NCBI GenBank assembly: GCA_001414485.1
Contig: LLEY01000186.1
Coordinates: forward strand, 1-64,000
Length of the DNA stretch: 64,000 bases
Direction of reading: 5' to 3'
From: Calycina herbarum
Lineage: Eukaryota; Ascomycota; Leotiomycetes; Helotiales; Pezizellaceae
Positions 30,956 to 41,451 of this stretch are shown here, piece by piece. The position numbers and the translations under genes were made by a program. The notes under the pieces are model-generated. The model did no database searches. It saw only the letters and a list, made by a program, of their open reading frames with translations, and was not told the origin of the DNA. Numbering within the stretch: the first letter of the stretch is position 1; each line of letters begins with the position of its first letter.

Positions 30956-32837
30956 CTACGCATTGGGTATCTTCAACTCCTCCTTCCTTTTCTTAACTTC
31001 CTCAATCGCTTCTTCCTTATTCTCATTTCCTGGATTTCTCAGTTGCCACTCGAGGCAAATATCTAGTGCTGGCTTCACCCAAACTCCAGCTTTGATTCCT
31101 CCCAGTGCCTGCCGAAGATCATTTCCGTTGACGAGAGGTTTCAATGAAGGAGCGTCCATGAGATCTAGGATTTCTAAATGCTCAATAAATCTTTGCCAAT
31201 TGCTGAGTAGAGTAGCTTTGCCTGTGAGATATTAGCAAGTTGTTTCAATCAGCGGAAGACAAAATCAATGGTCCCACAACTTGGCCTTTGAGAACTTACC
31301 AGATTCGTTCGTAGTCATACTCTCCACAAGAATAGCCAAAAGAACTTGGAGTCTCCAGTTCTTGCCTTGATTGTCCCATCTGCGAATTGTCATACCCAAA
31401 GTATCGCGCTCCTGAATAAATGGTTCGTTCTTCAGAATTGAATCCCGCAGGCTCGTAATTTCCTGGAGGTTTCGGAAGGCTCCTGTAACGATGTCGCAAA
31501 TTTTGTTGTTTAACTTGATGCCCTTTTGTGCTACCAGGGTTGGGAGAGGTGGCAATTGTTTGCCTGCAGTAGTTGATTTTGGTAGGGGAATCATTGACCA
31601 AGGGGCAAGTGCAGCGAGAACCCATGCGGTGAACTGGGCGTCTTCGGATCTTACCAAAGATTGGTAGATTGACCCTGGAGTTTCGTTGCTCTTGAGCTCA
31701 TACAAAAACTCGTAGACGAGAGGCCAATTCCGTGTACTTGGAAGTTCTGCTGCTTGAACAGTTGGGTCGATGAAGATAAATTTGTAGAGTCCAAGTCGAT
31801 CAATGAGTCGGAGAGCAGCTGTTGGATCCTTGCCTTGAAAGTGATTAGCCTATGTCAAGGTGTATTGAAGCACTCTCCAACTTACCTTTCAGCATTTTCT
31901 CAATCTCAATTCCCACCCGTTCTCGGCTGATTTTGACCATGAGAGCCTGGGTGACAGTAGCGTCGGTCATAGCAACTTCGGTCTCTGGGTCAATTCGGAA
32001 ATCCAAACGGCTCGCAAACCGAATAAGTCTCAGCACTCGCAGAGGATCGTCCTTGAATGTTGTCAAAGGCTCAAGTGGTGTTTTGATAAGTTGGGATTTG
32101 AGGTCTACCAAGCCACCACAGAAATCCTCAACTTGATCTGATCGAAGGTTGTAAAATAGAGAATTGATTGTAGCATCTCGCCGTAATGCATCCTCCTCTG
32201 CTGTACCGAATTCCATTTGAGGATTGCGACTGTCATCCGTGTAGGTCTCTTTTCTCAAGTTGACGAAATCAACATCGAAGCCGAAAATCAATACAGTGGT
32301 CGTTTCGAGGTGCTTGGACTTTTCCGGGTTTTTGGCAATGGTGTGAAGTCGGCCAATATCGCCTTCTTTGATATTGTGTTTTTCCACATTTTCGGGAATA
32401 CTGATGAATTCTTCCATATGCCCGCAAAATGTCACGCCTGTCAAATTGTTGATGGCCGTGTCGATATCATGACTTGGGATGTTGAGAAGCCTGTCGCGAA
32501 CCCAACCTCCAGCGAAACGCAGTTCTATCTTTTCCTTCAACTCTTTGGCTTCATCGATGAAGGTTGCGACATCTAGCAAGAGCCCACGAAGTCGCTGCTC
32601 TTGCGCCGTAAGCTGTAATTTTTGGGTGGTCATGGTGGTGACTCGAGCCTTTTTCTTCTCTTGGGGGCTTGCAAGCTCAGAGTCGGCCTCTTTTCTTTTC
32701 ATCAGAGAAAACAAGGAGGATTTATGTGAATTATGTGTGAGAGTGGTCGGGGTGACTCGAGTGGTGACTCGCAAAATTTGACGAGCGCAAGAAATGCCGG
32801 TGGAGACAGTCAGAGAAGATGGGAAGAGACAAAGCAT
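30956..32837 (-). CDS. CCA1: CCA tRNA nucleotidyltransferase
   Basis: Exons on the minus strand are 32837-31886, 31833-31300 and 31221-30956, giving 583 aa. The enzyme adds the 3' CCA end to tRNAs. The class II nucleotidyltransferase head shows RFAGGWVRDRLL and the catalytic DIDTAI. RRDATINSLFYNL and the template helix DPLRVLRLIRFASRLDF follow. The first 45 residues (MLCLFPSSLTVSTG..., rich in Arg, Ser and Thr, without acids) look like a mitochondrial presequence. In-frame ATGs at 32702 (MKRKE, lysine-rich) and 32633 (MTTQ) could start the cytosolic and nuclear forms. In yeast CCA1, alternative starts are known to give the different compartments. Introns are 52 and 78 nt with GTAAGT donors. 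Confidence 0.95.
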
Positions 32838-33429
32838 CGAGATGGAATGCCCCTAAGCTATTTGTTTGCCCACTCGCTCTTTACTGGGCAGCAGCTAGCG
32901 GGTAGAAACATGGCGTATTTAGATCAATAGAATCCTGTCAAACATTGATGATTTCGTTTGTCTGTTACTTTGTACCACATATTCACGTCTTATTTGAGAA
33001 GCCTGAAGGTTGCAGGGGATGAAGTGACCCTGGCGGCTCACGTGTAAATTGGCTGGGGAAACACGATGTCGGCGGGCCGGCTTCCGATTCGGATCCCAGC
33101 AACTCAAGCCTCCCAGAATTGATAAACGCATCTTGTTCAACAGTCCGCAGTGCGCCGTGAACTCCTGGTCTTCCACAGAAGATACTCTCACTTGGGATCC
33201 TTCATTTTCCAGTACATGAATGCTAGAGGCACATGTCTACGGCATCATCTAACCCAATTCAGTTTGATCAGCCCATGTACTGAAGCATCCGCATCGCCCA
33301 ACCCCAAGGCCACATTTCACTGACTTTCCTTTGTAGTGATCCTCCGTTTGTAACTCATGCGTCTGGAGCCTTGCATACAGACGTTGTGGCAGCCGACAGA
33401 TCAACGAGAAGAGGCATTCGCTGCTCTTC
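32838..33429. promoter_or_regulatory. Divergent spacer CCA1/TRS85
   Basis: About 590 bp between two divergent starts. It must contain both promoters. I see no additional gene and no strong motif. Confidence 0.45.
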
Positions 33430-35757
33430 ATGAACTCCCCCGATAATGTCTCGTCCCCCGAGCCCGTGGCATCCTCCATGCTGAGGATGCCAAAAAGTCG
33501 TGCCTCTGTAGATACTCACTCAATGATGTCTTCCACCTCGACCTTGCCGTATCGCGCCTCGAACCCCTCCGTATCTTCCCTCTTTGCCTCTACAACCACG
33601 CCTACAGGCTCGAGATCAGGTTCCCCCGTGGGTGGCGTACGGTCGAGGATGTCCGGATCAGTATTTGGTGGCACACCAGGAGAAGGGCAACAGATGCCAC
33701 CTGCAGAGCAGCCAGGGGATCCTCGAAATCTCATACTTCAGGCATTTGTTCCCCATATTGCGGTTCACACATCCATCGATACCCACGAATTGGTTAAAGA
33801 CAAAGGAATTGAGGGGGGGCTTTGGGAGTTATTGCGTCCATTCGGAGAAAGAGTACAGGGAAAGGTTAATGTACGAGACAGTATAGGGGCCGGAAAGACG
33901 TGGGACGACTTTTCCGTACGTTTCGTTCAGTTGGGCGACGGACTCGAGCCTCCTGAACTACCCAGGAAAAGCGAAGATGGAAACGGGATGCCTGTAAATG
34001 GCGAGAAGCCGGAGGCGAAATCGGCAAGCCAACGATCCAGAACGGGAGGAAATATTTCACAAATCGAAAGTTTGGTTGACCGGCATTTGTCCCATGCGGA
34101 GGATTTCCCGGGTATGAATGGTGCGGGTGGGGAGGACTATTTGAACTTTAAGGACGCCCAGACTCGAAATCTCGATACCTCGTCGCCATTTTACACCCTC
34201 TATTTGAGAAGATTACTTTCTGGATTTCCTCTTCTACCTCATGAGACCTTTTCGCATCCTGTGGCTTGTGTAATTGCAATCAGTTCCAGGAATACCAACC
34301 CAATCGATGCTTTACGGACTTTGTACCAGGAATCGACACTTGGCCCAAAAAGGCTACCACTTTGGGTTAACAGCGAGTATCTACGGTACTATGTATTGGT
34401 CCACGATGAGGAGCGAGACGACATAACGAAATCAATTACTCTTTTTGACCAAATGAAGAAACATTTCGGTCTCCATTGTCACCTTCTGCGTCTCAGAAGT
34501 AGTAATTGTGTATCAACAGATGATGACAGTTTCCGGATGCCTCGCTGCGAATGGGTTTCTGCTTCTGAGGAACTTGCCGATATTCAAAGTCGAGAAGTGC
34601 TGGAAGATTTCGAAAACTCGTACCCTTGCATTTACGAATCAGATATGACAGCCATCAAAACCTTTATTCGGGAAATGGTTACTCAATCCGTCATTCCATC
34701 AATGGAAAGAAATGTATCAACATGGAACGATCAAGTGGCATCACGGCGGCGGGGCATCGGTGGTCGATTCATGAGTTTATCTAAAAGATGGACAGGATTT
34801 GGAAGTAGTTCAAGGAATTCTTCGGGCAGTCCTTCTGGCTCTGGCAGCAATTACGATTCCGTGCAAGGTTATTATCGACCAGATACTCCAGAGGCCATAA
34901 TGCGGAAACTGGCGGATTATGCATTCATGCTTCGGGACTGGAAGCTTGCACAATCTACTTACGACTTGTTGCGTTCGGATTTCAACAACGATAAAGCGTG
35001 GAGGTACCACGCTGCTGCCAACGAAATGGCAGCTATCAGCACGCTCTTGATCCCACAAACTTTGAGTCCAAAAGTCCGGGCTGAGACGATTGAACAAATG
35101 CTCGAGACTGCATCGTATTCCTACATCACGCGTTGTGGCGCTTCATATGGTGCCTTTCGCTGCCTTGCCTTGGGGATGGAGCTTTTAAGACTTCGAGGCG
35201 GTTCAGCGACCGAAGATGCTGCAAAATGGGGTTCAAAACTTCTCGAGTACAAAGTCGTTGGCCCGATAGGGGATGCACTCGTGAAGGAGCGTATTGCGAT
35301 ATGCTATGCTTCGAAGAAAGGAAATGGTTCTGGTCAATGGGGTGGCAGAATCCGAAAATCGGCCATGTGGAGTATATTCGCAGCCGACTCCTGGCTCACG
35401 CTGGGGAAGATACAACAATCAAAGCATTGCTTAGATGAGGTGAATGCGAAATATGACAGTCTCCCCAACGGAAAGGGTCTGACTAAATTTACCCATGCAA
35501 ACAACTTCCTGCAAGCGCTGCAGAAGGAAGTAAATCTGGCGCTATATCCAGAGTCTGCAATTGAAGGACCCGGGGCGATCGATGATCTGATTGATACATC
35601 AATGGGGGAAGAGAGCGAATCATTCAATTCTCGACCGCATAGAAGAAGTTTGATGGGAGCGACTGGACCGCCGATGACGAGTCTTGAGTCTGCGCCATTG
35701 CAAGGGAATTTACAGGATATGAAAGATGAGGCTACTCCTTCTCTCCAGTTTGAATGA
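33430..35757 (+). CDS. TRS85: TRAPPIII subunit Trs85 (TRAPPC8)
   Basis: Single exon, 775 aa. After a Ser/Pro-rich leader come family-like segments: LILQAFVPHIAVHTSIDT near residue 100, FPLLPHETFSHPVACVIAISSRN, and the block LPLWVNSEYLRYYVLVHDEERDD. IIxxFIREMVTQSVIPSMER-like text and GGRFMSLSKRWTGFGSSS come later, followed by a helical repeat region (MRKLADYAFMLRDWKLAQSTYDLLRSDF). These are the landmarks of Trs85/Gsg1. Trs85 directs the TRAPPIII complex, the exchange factor for Ypt1/Rab1, to autophagy and Golgi membranes. Length is close to that of other fungal homologues. The gene is divergent from CCA1. Confidence 0.92.
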   Translation: MNSPDNVSSPEPVASSMLRMPKSRASVDTHSMMSSTSTLPYRASNPSVSSLFASTTTPTGSRSGSPVGGVRSRMSGSVFGGTPGEGQQMPPAEQPGDPRNLILQAFVPHIAVHTSIDTHELVKDKGIEGGLWELLRPFGERVQGKVNVRDSIGAGKTWDDFSVRFVQLGDGLEPPELPRKSEDGNGMPVNGEKPEAKSASQRSRTGGNISQIESLVDRHLSHAEDFPGMNGAGGEDYLNFKDAQTRNLDTSSPFYTLYLRRLLSGFPLLPHETFSHPVACVIAISSRNTNPIDALRTLYQESTLGPKRLPLWVNSEYLRYYVLVHDEERDDITKSITLFDQMKKHFGLHCHLLRLRSSNCVSTDDDSFRMPRCEWVSASEELADIQSREVLEDFENSYPCIYESDMTAIKTFIREMVTQSVIPSMERNVSTWNDQVASRRRGIGGRFMSLSKRWTGFGSSSRNSSGSPSGSGSNYDSVQGYYRPDTPEAIMRKLADYAFMLRDWKLAQSTYDLLRSDFNNDKAWRYHAAANEMAAISTLLIPQTLSPKVRAETIEQMLETASYSYITRCGASYGAFRCLALGMELLRLRGGSATEDAAKWGSKLLEYKVVGPIGDALVKERIAICYASKKGNGSGQWGGRIRKSAMWSIFAADSWLTLGKIQQSKHCLDEVNAKYDSLPNGKGLTKFTHANNFLQALQKEVNLALYPESAIEGPGAIDDLIDTSMGEESESFNSRPHRRSLMGATGPPMTSLESAPLQGNLQDMKDEATPSLQFE

Positions 35758-36409
35758 GAAGAGTGATTGAGAGAGTGTTTATTAGGTTTTTAGTCGTCGG
35801 ATCTCTGCATATACCATCTGTTGAGCGATTATATGGTTGGAGGAGCATTGGGTTGGCGTTCGTTGGGTGATTAGAAGGGAATGTTCATACATGGGATATA
35901 GCTGGCTGGATGCTCTCTTTCACGAAGGGGAGGGGTGGAAAGTAATCATTTGGGAATGTGAGAAATCGTCCCAGACTTGCTTTTGTTTATGTACTGTATA
36001 AGTGAGAAACACATTTTTAATATAGATTGTGAATGATCGAAATAGGCTGTGGATTTTGGAAGGGATATGCCAAGACCCATTCCTCTCACTCAACCTGTGA
36101 TGTGGCTTGAATGGCCAGCCTTGTGGTGGGCGGGCCTTGTCACCCGCAGCAAGGCTCTCCATGAAACGTTGACCTTGACCTCCAATCGGAAACTCAATTG
36201 ACACCCTTCGTCAACACCATTTCCCGCAATTGCAATACCCTCTGGCTGAAAGCAAGGGCAAAAAGCCGAGGTTCTGCTGCTGGAAAGGACCTGCTTACCC
36301 CTTCGCCGGAATTCTGTGCTGAAGGCATTCCTCCCGCCTATGATTGCCTCGGAGATCTGTCATTGATGTGGAAGGAATAGCTGGACTTGAGGAAAACGAA
36401 ATACAAAAG
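35758..36409. other. Spacer between TRS85 and GH125 gene
   Basis: About 650 bp: 3' UTR of TRS85 and promoter of the mannosidase gene. I see no gene or notable repeat. Confidence 0.5.
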
Positions 36410-38280
36410 ATGGTCAAGCTTGGACTTGGATCGTGGCCGATATGGCTAGGGGTATGTGGCTTGGTGATGGGACTGGAGGATTGGGAGGAGATTCTTGCGG
36501 AGGGGAATACGGACTATGCTAGGGCGTGTCCGGATTACAAGAAGTATTCTACTTTTGCGCAGTAGGTACTCTCCAGTTTCCCCTTTGAGGACGAGGAACT
36601 ACGTAGCTAATGAGGGGATAGTCGACCGTTCTCGGAGGGCGAAATGGAATTACCTTTCCAGAGACCATCGATATATTGTCGGACGTTTACCTCTCCTCTA
36701 GTGGAGAAGGTTATTGAGGATATTACATCGAGGATGCCGGACAAGGACCTCGCGAGACTCTTCGAGAACGCTTTTCCTAATACACTCGATACGACGGTGC
36801 GGTGGCATGTAGATGGTACCCAACCACAAAAACATAATGAGTTAAAACGAGGGACGAAAGATGAGGGGAAATGGGAAGGAGCACAATCTTTCGTCGTTAC
36901 GGGAGACATCAATGCCGAATGGCTACGAGATTCCACGAACCAATTACTACAATACCAACCTCTGGCAAAAAGCGACAAGAAGATTTACAATTTGATTCTG
37001 GGAGCTATAAACACACAAACGGAATATGTGATCGAATCTCCATACTGCAATGCCTTCCAACCACCCCCAGGTTCAAAACTCCCAGCAACACAAAACGGAC
37101 AAGAAGATTACGTCCACCCCGCCTACGAACCCTCATTCGTCTTCGAATGTAAATACGAACTCGATTCCCTGGCCCACTTCCTAGCAATCGGAAACACATT
37201 CGCCAACAGCACCGGCTCAACTGAATTCATGACCCAAAGGTGGCACAAAGCCCTAGCAACCCTCCTTAATGTTCTAGATCAACAATCCCAATCAACATTC
37301 GACCACACAACTGGTCGTTTCGAAAGAAACTCCTATACCTTCCAACGACGAACAGATCAAGGAACCGAAACCCTTCCTCTGGCAGGAGTAGGCAATCCCC
37401 TAAACTTCGGCACAGGCCTCATCCGCTCAGCATTCCGTCCCTCAGACGACGCAACAACCCTCGGCTTCTACATCCCAGCAAATGCTCAAATGGCAGTAGA
37501 ACTTAAACGCACCGCAGACGTCCTACGCGCTGCAAAAAATATCGGACTCGCTCAAATTTTGGAAAAGAGGAGTCAGAGTATCACGGACGGGATTTGGGAA
37601 CATGGAGTGGTGCAGCATAAGAAATTCGGGAGGGTCTTTGCGTATGAGGTTGATGGTTATGGGAGTCAGATTATTATGGATGATGCGAATGTTCCTTCTT
37701 TGCTTGCGCTGCCGATTATGGGATTTGTGGATCGGACGGATGCGGTTTATCAGAATACTCGGAAGATGCTTTTGAGGAAGGATAGTAATCCTTATTTCTT
37801 GGAGGGCGTGGCTTTTTCGGGTATTGGGGGTATGTTTTTCTCCCTCTTCTTTCTTCCGAGTTGGTGAGTGAGTGCAAGTTTACTGATTGATGAATTAGGA
37901 CCGCATATCGGTCTCGAATACGCCTGGCCAATGAGTCTCCTCCTTCAAGCAATGACATCCGAAGACGACGAGGAAATCACCAAATGTCTCCAGATGGTTT
38001 TGAAAGCTAGTAGGCTGGGTCTGGTGCACGAGTCCATTAATGTAAATAGAATTCGGGATTATACTAGGAGTTGGTTTGCTTGTACGTTTCTCCTTCCATT
38101 CTATTCCCTATCGGACTGGCACCAGAAGGTTTCATGAAAATCAAGATGGCTACGAGGGACAGGTGCTAATTATGAGAAATAGGGGCGAACAGCGTTTTCG
38201 CACAAACGATATTGGATTTAGCGCAGAGGAAACCGCATTTAGTTTTTGGGAAGGGGGCGAAACCTTATGTGGTTCAATGA
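36410..38280 (+). CDS. Glycoside hydrolase family 125 protein (Mug157-like exo-alpha-1,6-mannosidase)
   Basis: Exons 36410-36561, 36622-37829, 37899-38081 and 38183-38280, 546 aa. The first exon encodes a hydrophobic, signal-like start (MVKLGLGSWPIWLGVCGLVMG) and CPDYKKYS. Splicing joins it to RPFSEGEMELPFQRP. Core motifs of GH125 follow: FVVTGDINAEWLRDSTNQ, HPAYEPSFVFECKYELDSLA, GYGSQIIMDDANVPSLLALP, and, across the third exon, GPHIGLEYAWPMSLLLQAMTS. The tail WANSVFAQTILDLA is on the last exon. Bacterial members are exo-alpha-1,6-mannosidases. In fungi the family includes Mug157, probably in the secretory pathway or secreted. Introns are 60, 69 and 101 nt. All joins keep phase. Confidence 0.93.
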
Positions 38281-39540
38281 ATATGAACTATCTAACCTAC
38301 TAGGAATGCATAGAAAGGGGGAGGGCTTGGGAGTTATCATCAGGATTTTTGATTGGGAATTAGCATGTTTGCATTAGTGTATTGGAATTAGGGATGGCCT
38401 TTTTTAGAGTGATGGGTTTTTACATATATATATATTTAGATTCTTTGAATTGTTTTGAGGCACGAGGGGAAATGTTGTGATGTGATGTAATGTGTGCCGT
38501 GTAAGATCTTGCCTTGGGGTGAAGTTGAAGTGGACCTCATTAGCGCCAGGGCGAAGAAGTGAATGCTATCAAACAAGATTGGATTGGATCTGCGAGAGTG
38601 AATTACATCATAACCCTACTTTTTGTTGCACATCACACTTAGCGCTTGATGCCCTGAAGCTACAGGGACTTCAAGCCTGAAGGAGGGTTTACCCTCTTTA
38701 TGGCTTTCTTGAAGTCACATCTGTTGTTCCCCACCAAATAACCAACTGTAAGATCAGGAAAATGTACAAGAAATATAGAGCGACTCCCTAATAGTTAATT
38801 GAGGTTAGAACCAAGTAATATTCAATTTAATGTACAGTGTATAGTTCTATTTCAAGTTACCAGTGTTTTCTGAGGGGCTTGCAGTGGACAGTAAAGGCGG
38901 CAGTTGATATACTTCAAGTTAAATAGCCTAAATACTTGGGATATAGCTCTATTAGAACATGGAACTTTACTTATCTCCACTATCTGGGTTGATACTTTGG
39001 ATTGTGACCCACTTATTTTTTTAAAAAAAGTTACGGGGTTGAGTGTGGAAATCTTTGGCAAGCCCTTGAAGTGAATGCTATCCCAAACTTACTTTTTTGT
39101 TGCACATCGCAATTAGCGTTTGATGCCCTGAAGCTACAGGGGACTTGCAGGCCTGAAGACTTTCGCCCCCTTTTGGCTACGCTTTCCCTTACTTCAACGC
39201 CCTTAACTCAACGCGAAAAGGATAAACACTTTCAACTCTTTACAAAAACGTAATCTGGTCTCTCGTAAATCAATTCATACTTTCGTTTTATTTTACCATC
39301 ATTTGTCGCTAACTTATGTTGCGATTGCAGTAGAGTTATGAGTTATGGCCCCCTAGCTCTTTACTAAATTTAGCAGGAACCTGTGAGAACCACAGCAACG
39401 AGGATCTGGGGACTTTTCATCTTTCAATTGTTTTTTCATTACTGTATCGAGCTACGGCTCCTTGTCTCAAAATTGTAGAATTGTACAATGCAGACGTAAA
39501 CTCGTGACTCCTTCATCGTGTTGTAATTTGCCTGGCTGGC
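38281..39540. other. Convergent spacer with direct repeats
   Basis: About 1.26 kb between the converging GH125 and POL32 genes. It carries two diverged copies of a 90-130 bp sequence (see the separate entry). Nothing coding is recognised. Confidence 0.55.
38556..39152. repeat. Pair of diverged direct repeats
   Basis: Copy 1 (38556-38682) and copy 2 (39068-39152) share GAAGTGAATGCTATC at their left ends. The shared right blocks are acttttttgttgcacatc, ttagcgyttgatgccctgaa and gctacaggg. Copy 1 carries about 40 extra bp after the first block. They are in the same orientation, about 510 bp apart. They could be remnants of a duplicated non-coding element or of LTR-like ends. Confidence 0.75.
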
Positions 39541-41105
39541 CTACTTCTTGCCAAAAAACGACATTATTGAACCTTGACCGGCTTTTCCAGCTGGCTTCTT
39601 CTTCGTGGCTGTAGAGGCTTGTGGTTTTGGCTTTGGCTTAGCAACAGGCTCGTCCTCGGAAAATGATTCCCATGCCATTTCTTCTTTGGTGACTATCTCC
39701 TTGTTAGTAAAGTTGGATTCGAAAACGACAATAGGGGACAAACCCAGATATCCCTCCTCATCCTTAACAGTCTTCTTCTTCATAACTCTCCTCCTACCAC
39801 GTCTTCTGCCTCCACTCACAACAGGAGGTTCCTCCTTCTCCACAGAAGCAGATTTGGATTTCACCTTTGGTGCTTCCTCCTCCTCTTCAGATTCAATAAC
39901 CTTCGCAGTAGGAGCAGGTTCATCCTCATCCTCATCATCCATCATCTTTCTCAAAGCCTCTTCCCGCTCCTTCCTCTGTCTCCTGTTACGATCAATTTCC
40001 TCCTTCGGGGGTGCAGGGATAAATGGTTCATCGTCGTCATCGGAGGAAACAACATATTTCATAGGGGAATCTTCCGCTGCACTAATAGCTGGTGATGCGG
40101 CAGAACTATCCGTCCCTTCACGTTTTAGTTTCGGCTTCGCTTTGGCGAAGGACTTGAAGATGCTTGAGCTCTCTTTCTTAAGGGTTGGGGGATTAGGTGT
40201 TGATTCTTTGCTTGATGCTAATGGAGCTGTGGCTTTTGGTTTTGTGGGTTCTTTGACTTTGTTTCCTTTTCCGAAGAAGTCTTTTGCGGTTGAGGGTTGG
40301 GATTTTGGTTCTTCCTTTTTGGGAGCGGGTTTTGCTTCGACGGGTTTTGATTTTGCGAGGAGGGGCTTTGATTGTGTGGCTGCGGGTTGTGGTGGTTTTC
40401 GGGTTGCTCGTCGTTTGGCGGAGGGGTTGGTTATTGTTCCGTATTGGGAGAGGGATTCGAGGGGGTCTTCAGAGGCGCAAAGTTCTTGTAGTTCTCTGGT
40501 TACGTCGGAGAGGATCTGGAGGTCTTTCAATGGGTGTGGTTCGATACTGTAGATGTGTATTGAGGTGATTTGTTCATATTCGGAGCGTATTCCTAGATAT
40601 TGAGTTCAGCAGTTTTCTGGTATTGGAGGCAAAGATCTACTTACTATCCAGGTCTTCCTCTCGAGTCAAGGTAATGCTTAATACGGAACTTTCTCCTGTA
40701 CCTTGATCTTCCTCGGGCTGTGGCATTGAACTGCCCATGAATGGACTGCTTTGCATATAATCATCTCCATCGACATCTTTTACCCCTCCAATTGTAGCTG
40801 CTGGTGCTTCCTTCCGCTTCGTGCCACTGATGAGATATGTCGCATGAACGGCCCCGGGTCTCTTCTGGTTTTGTTTCTTGTGGAAATCATAGAGCATTCT
40901 GGTACTTGTTAGAGTGTGCCATTCTGACGTGGGCGCAAGACATACTCTTTCGCATCATTGACATGGACTTTCAACACACGACTCAGCAGACGATAGGTGA
41001 CCTAGGGGATGGTCAGCGCTATACAGCATAAATTAGACCGAAGCCACTTACCACTTTATCCTCGGTCAATATACTCGCAGCCAAGTAGCTCTTGTAATCT
41101 GCCAT
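39541..41105 (-). CDS. POL32: DNA polymerase delta subunit 3 (Pol32/Cdc27)
   Basis: Exons on the minus strand are 41105-41052, 41001-40946, 40898-40645 and 40592-39541, giving 471 aa. The N-terminal winged-helix-like part (MADYKSYLAASILTEDKVVTYRLLSRVLKVHVNDAKEML) binds the B subunit in this family. The middle is lysine-, glutamate- and serine-rich and disordered. The C-terminus QGSIMSFFGKK is a PIP box (Q-x-x-M-x-x-F-F) that binds PCNA, and it is the very last segment, as in other Pol32/p66 proteins. Introns are 50, 47 and 52 nt with phase agreement. A 315-codon frame on the opposite strand is only a by-product of the low-complexity coding sequence. Pol32 supports processive and translesion synthesis. 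Confidence 0.94.
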
Positions 41106-41451
41106 TGCGTCGTTGTTTTATTGTGGTGTTGTTGCTGTTTTTCTGGAGAAACTCAGGGACCCTCACTGAAGCGGCGCGTCAATCTACAGGGTGACGCGAT
41201 TTCCACTTTACGCGACGACAGCCTCAACTTCTTTCATGACAGCCTTGTCGCCACAACCCTTCACCTTGGAGACTTGTACATATCTGGAAATCTCCGGAAT
41301 TGTCAGTGAATAGTCAACACACCTCCAAGTCGTTTTGCGCATTTTAATATCACACGCTCCATGAAGTGTTGATTCTCTGCGACACTTCAGGGTAGTCAAC
41401 TTGGAGCCAACTTCGACCTCCCCATCTCTTTACTCAAAGCTACCGTACAAA
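41106..41451. promoter_or_regulatory. Shared promoter region POL32/RAD18
   Basis: 346 bp between the two divergent starts. Two genes of the same process, PCNA-centred damage-tolerant synthesis, share this interval. I note ACGCGACGACAG and ACGCGATTT sequences around 41203-41222, but no motif I can assign with confidence. Confidence 0.5.

Noticed and set aside
39605..40552. 315-codon plus-strand frame opposite POL32
   Set aside because: It is the antisense of low-complexity Lys/Glu/Ser codons in POL32. The minus strand has the PIP box and consistent introns.
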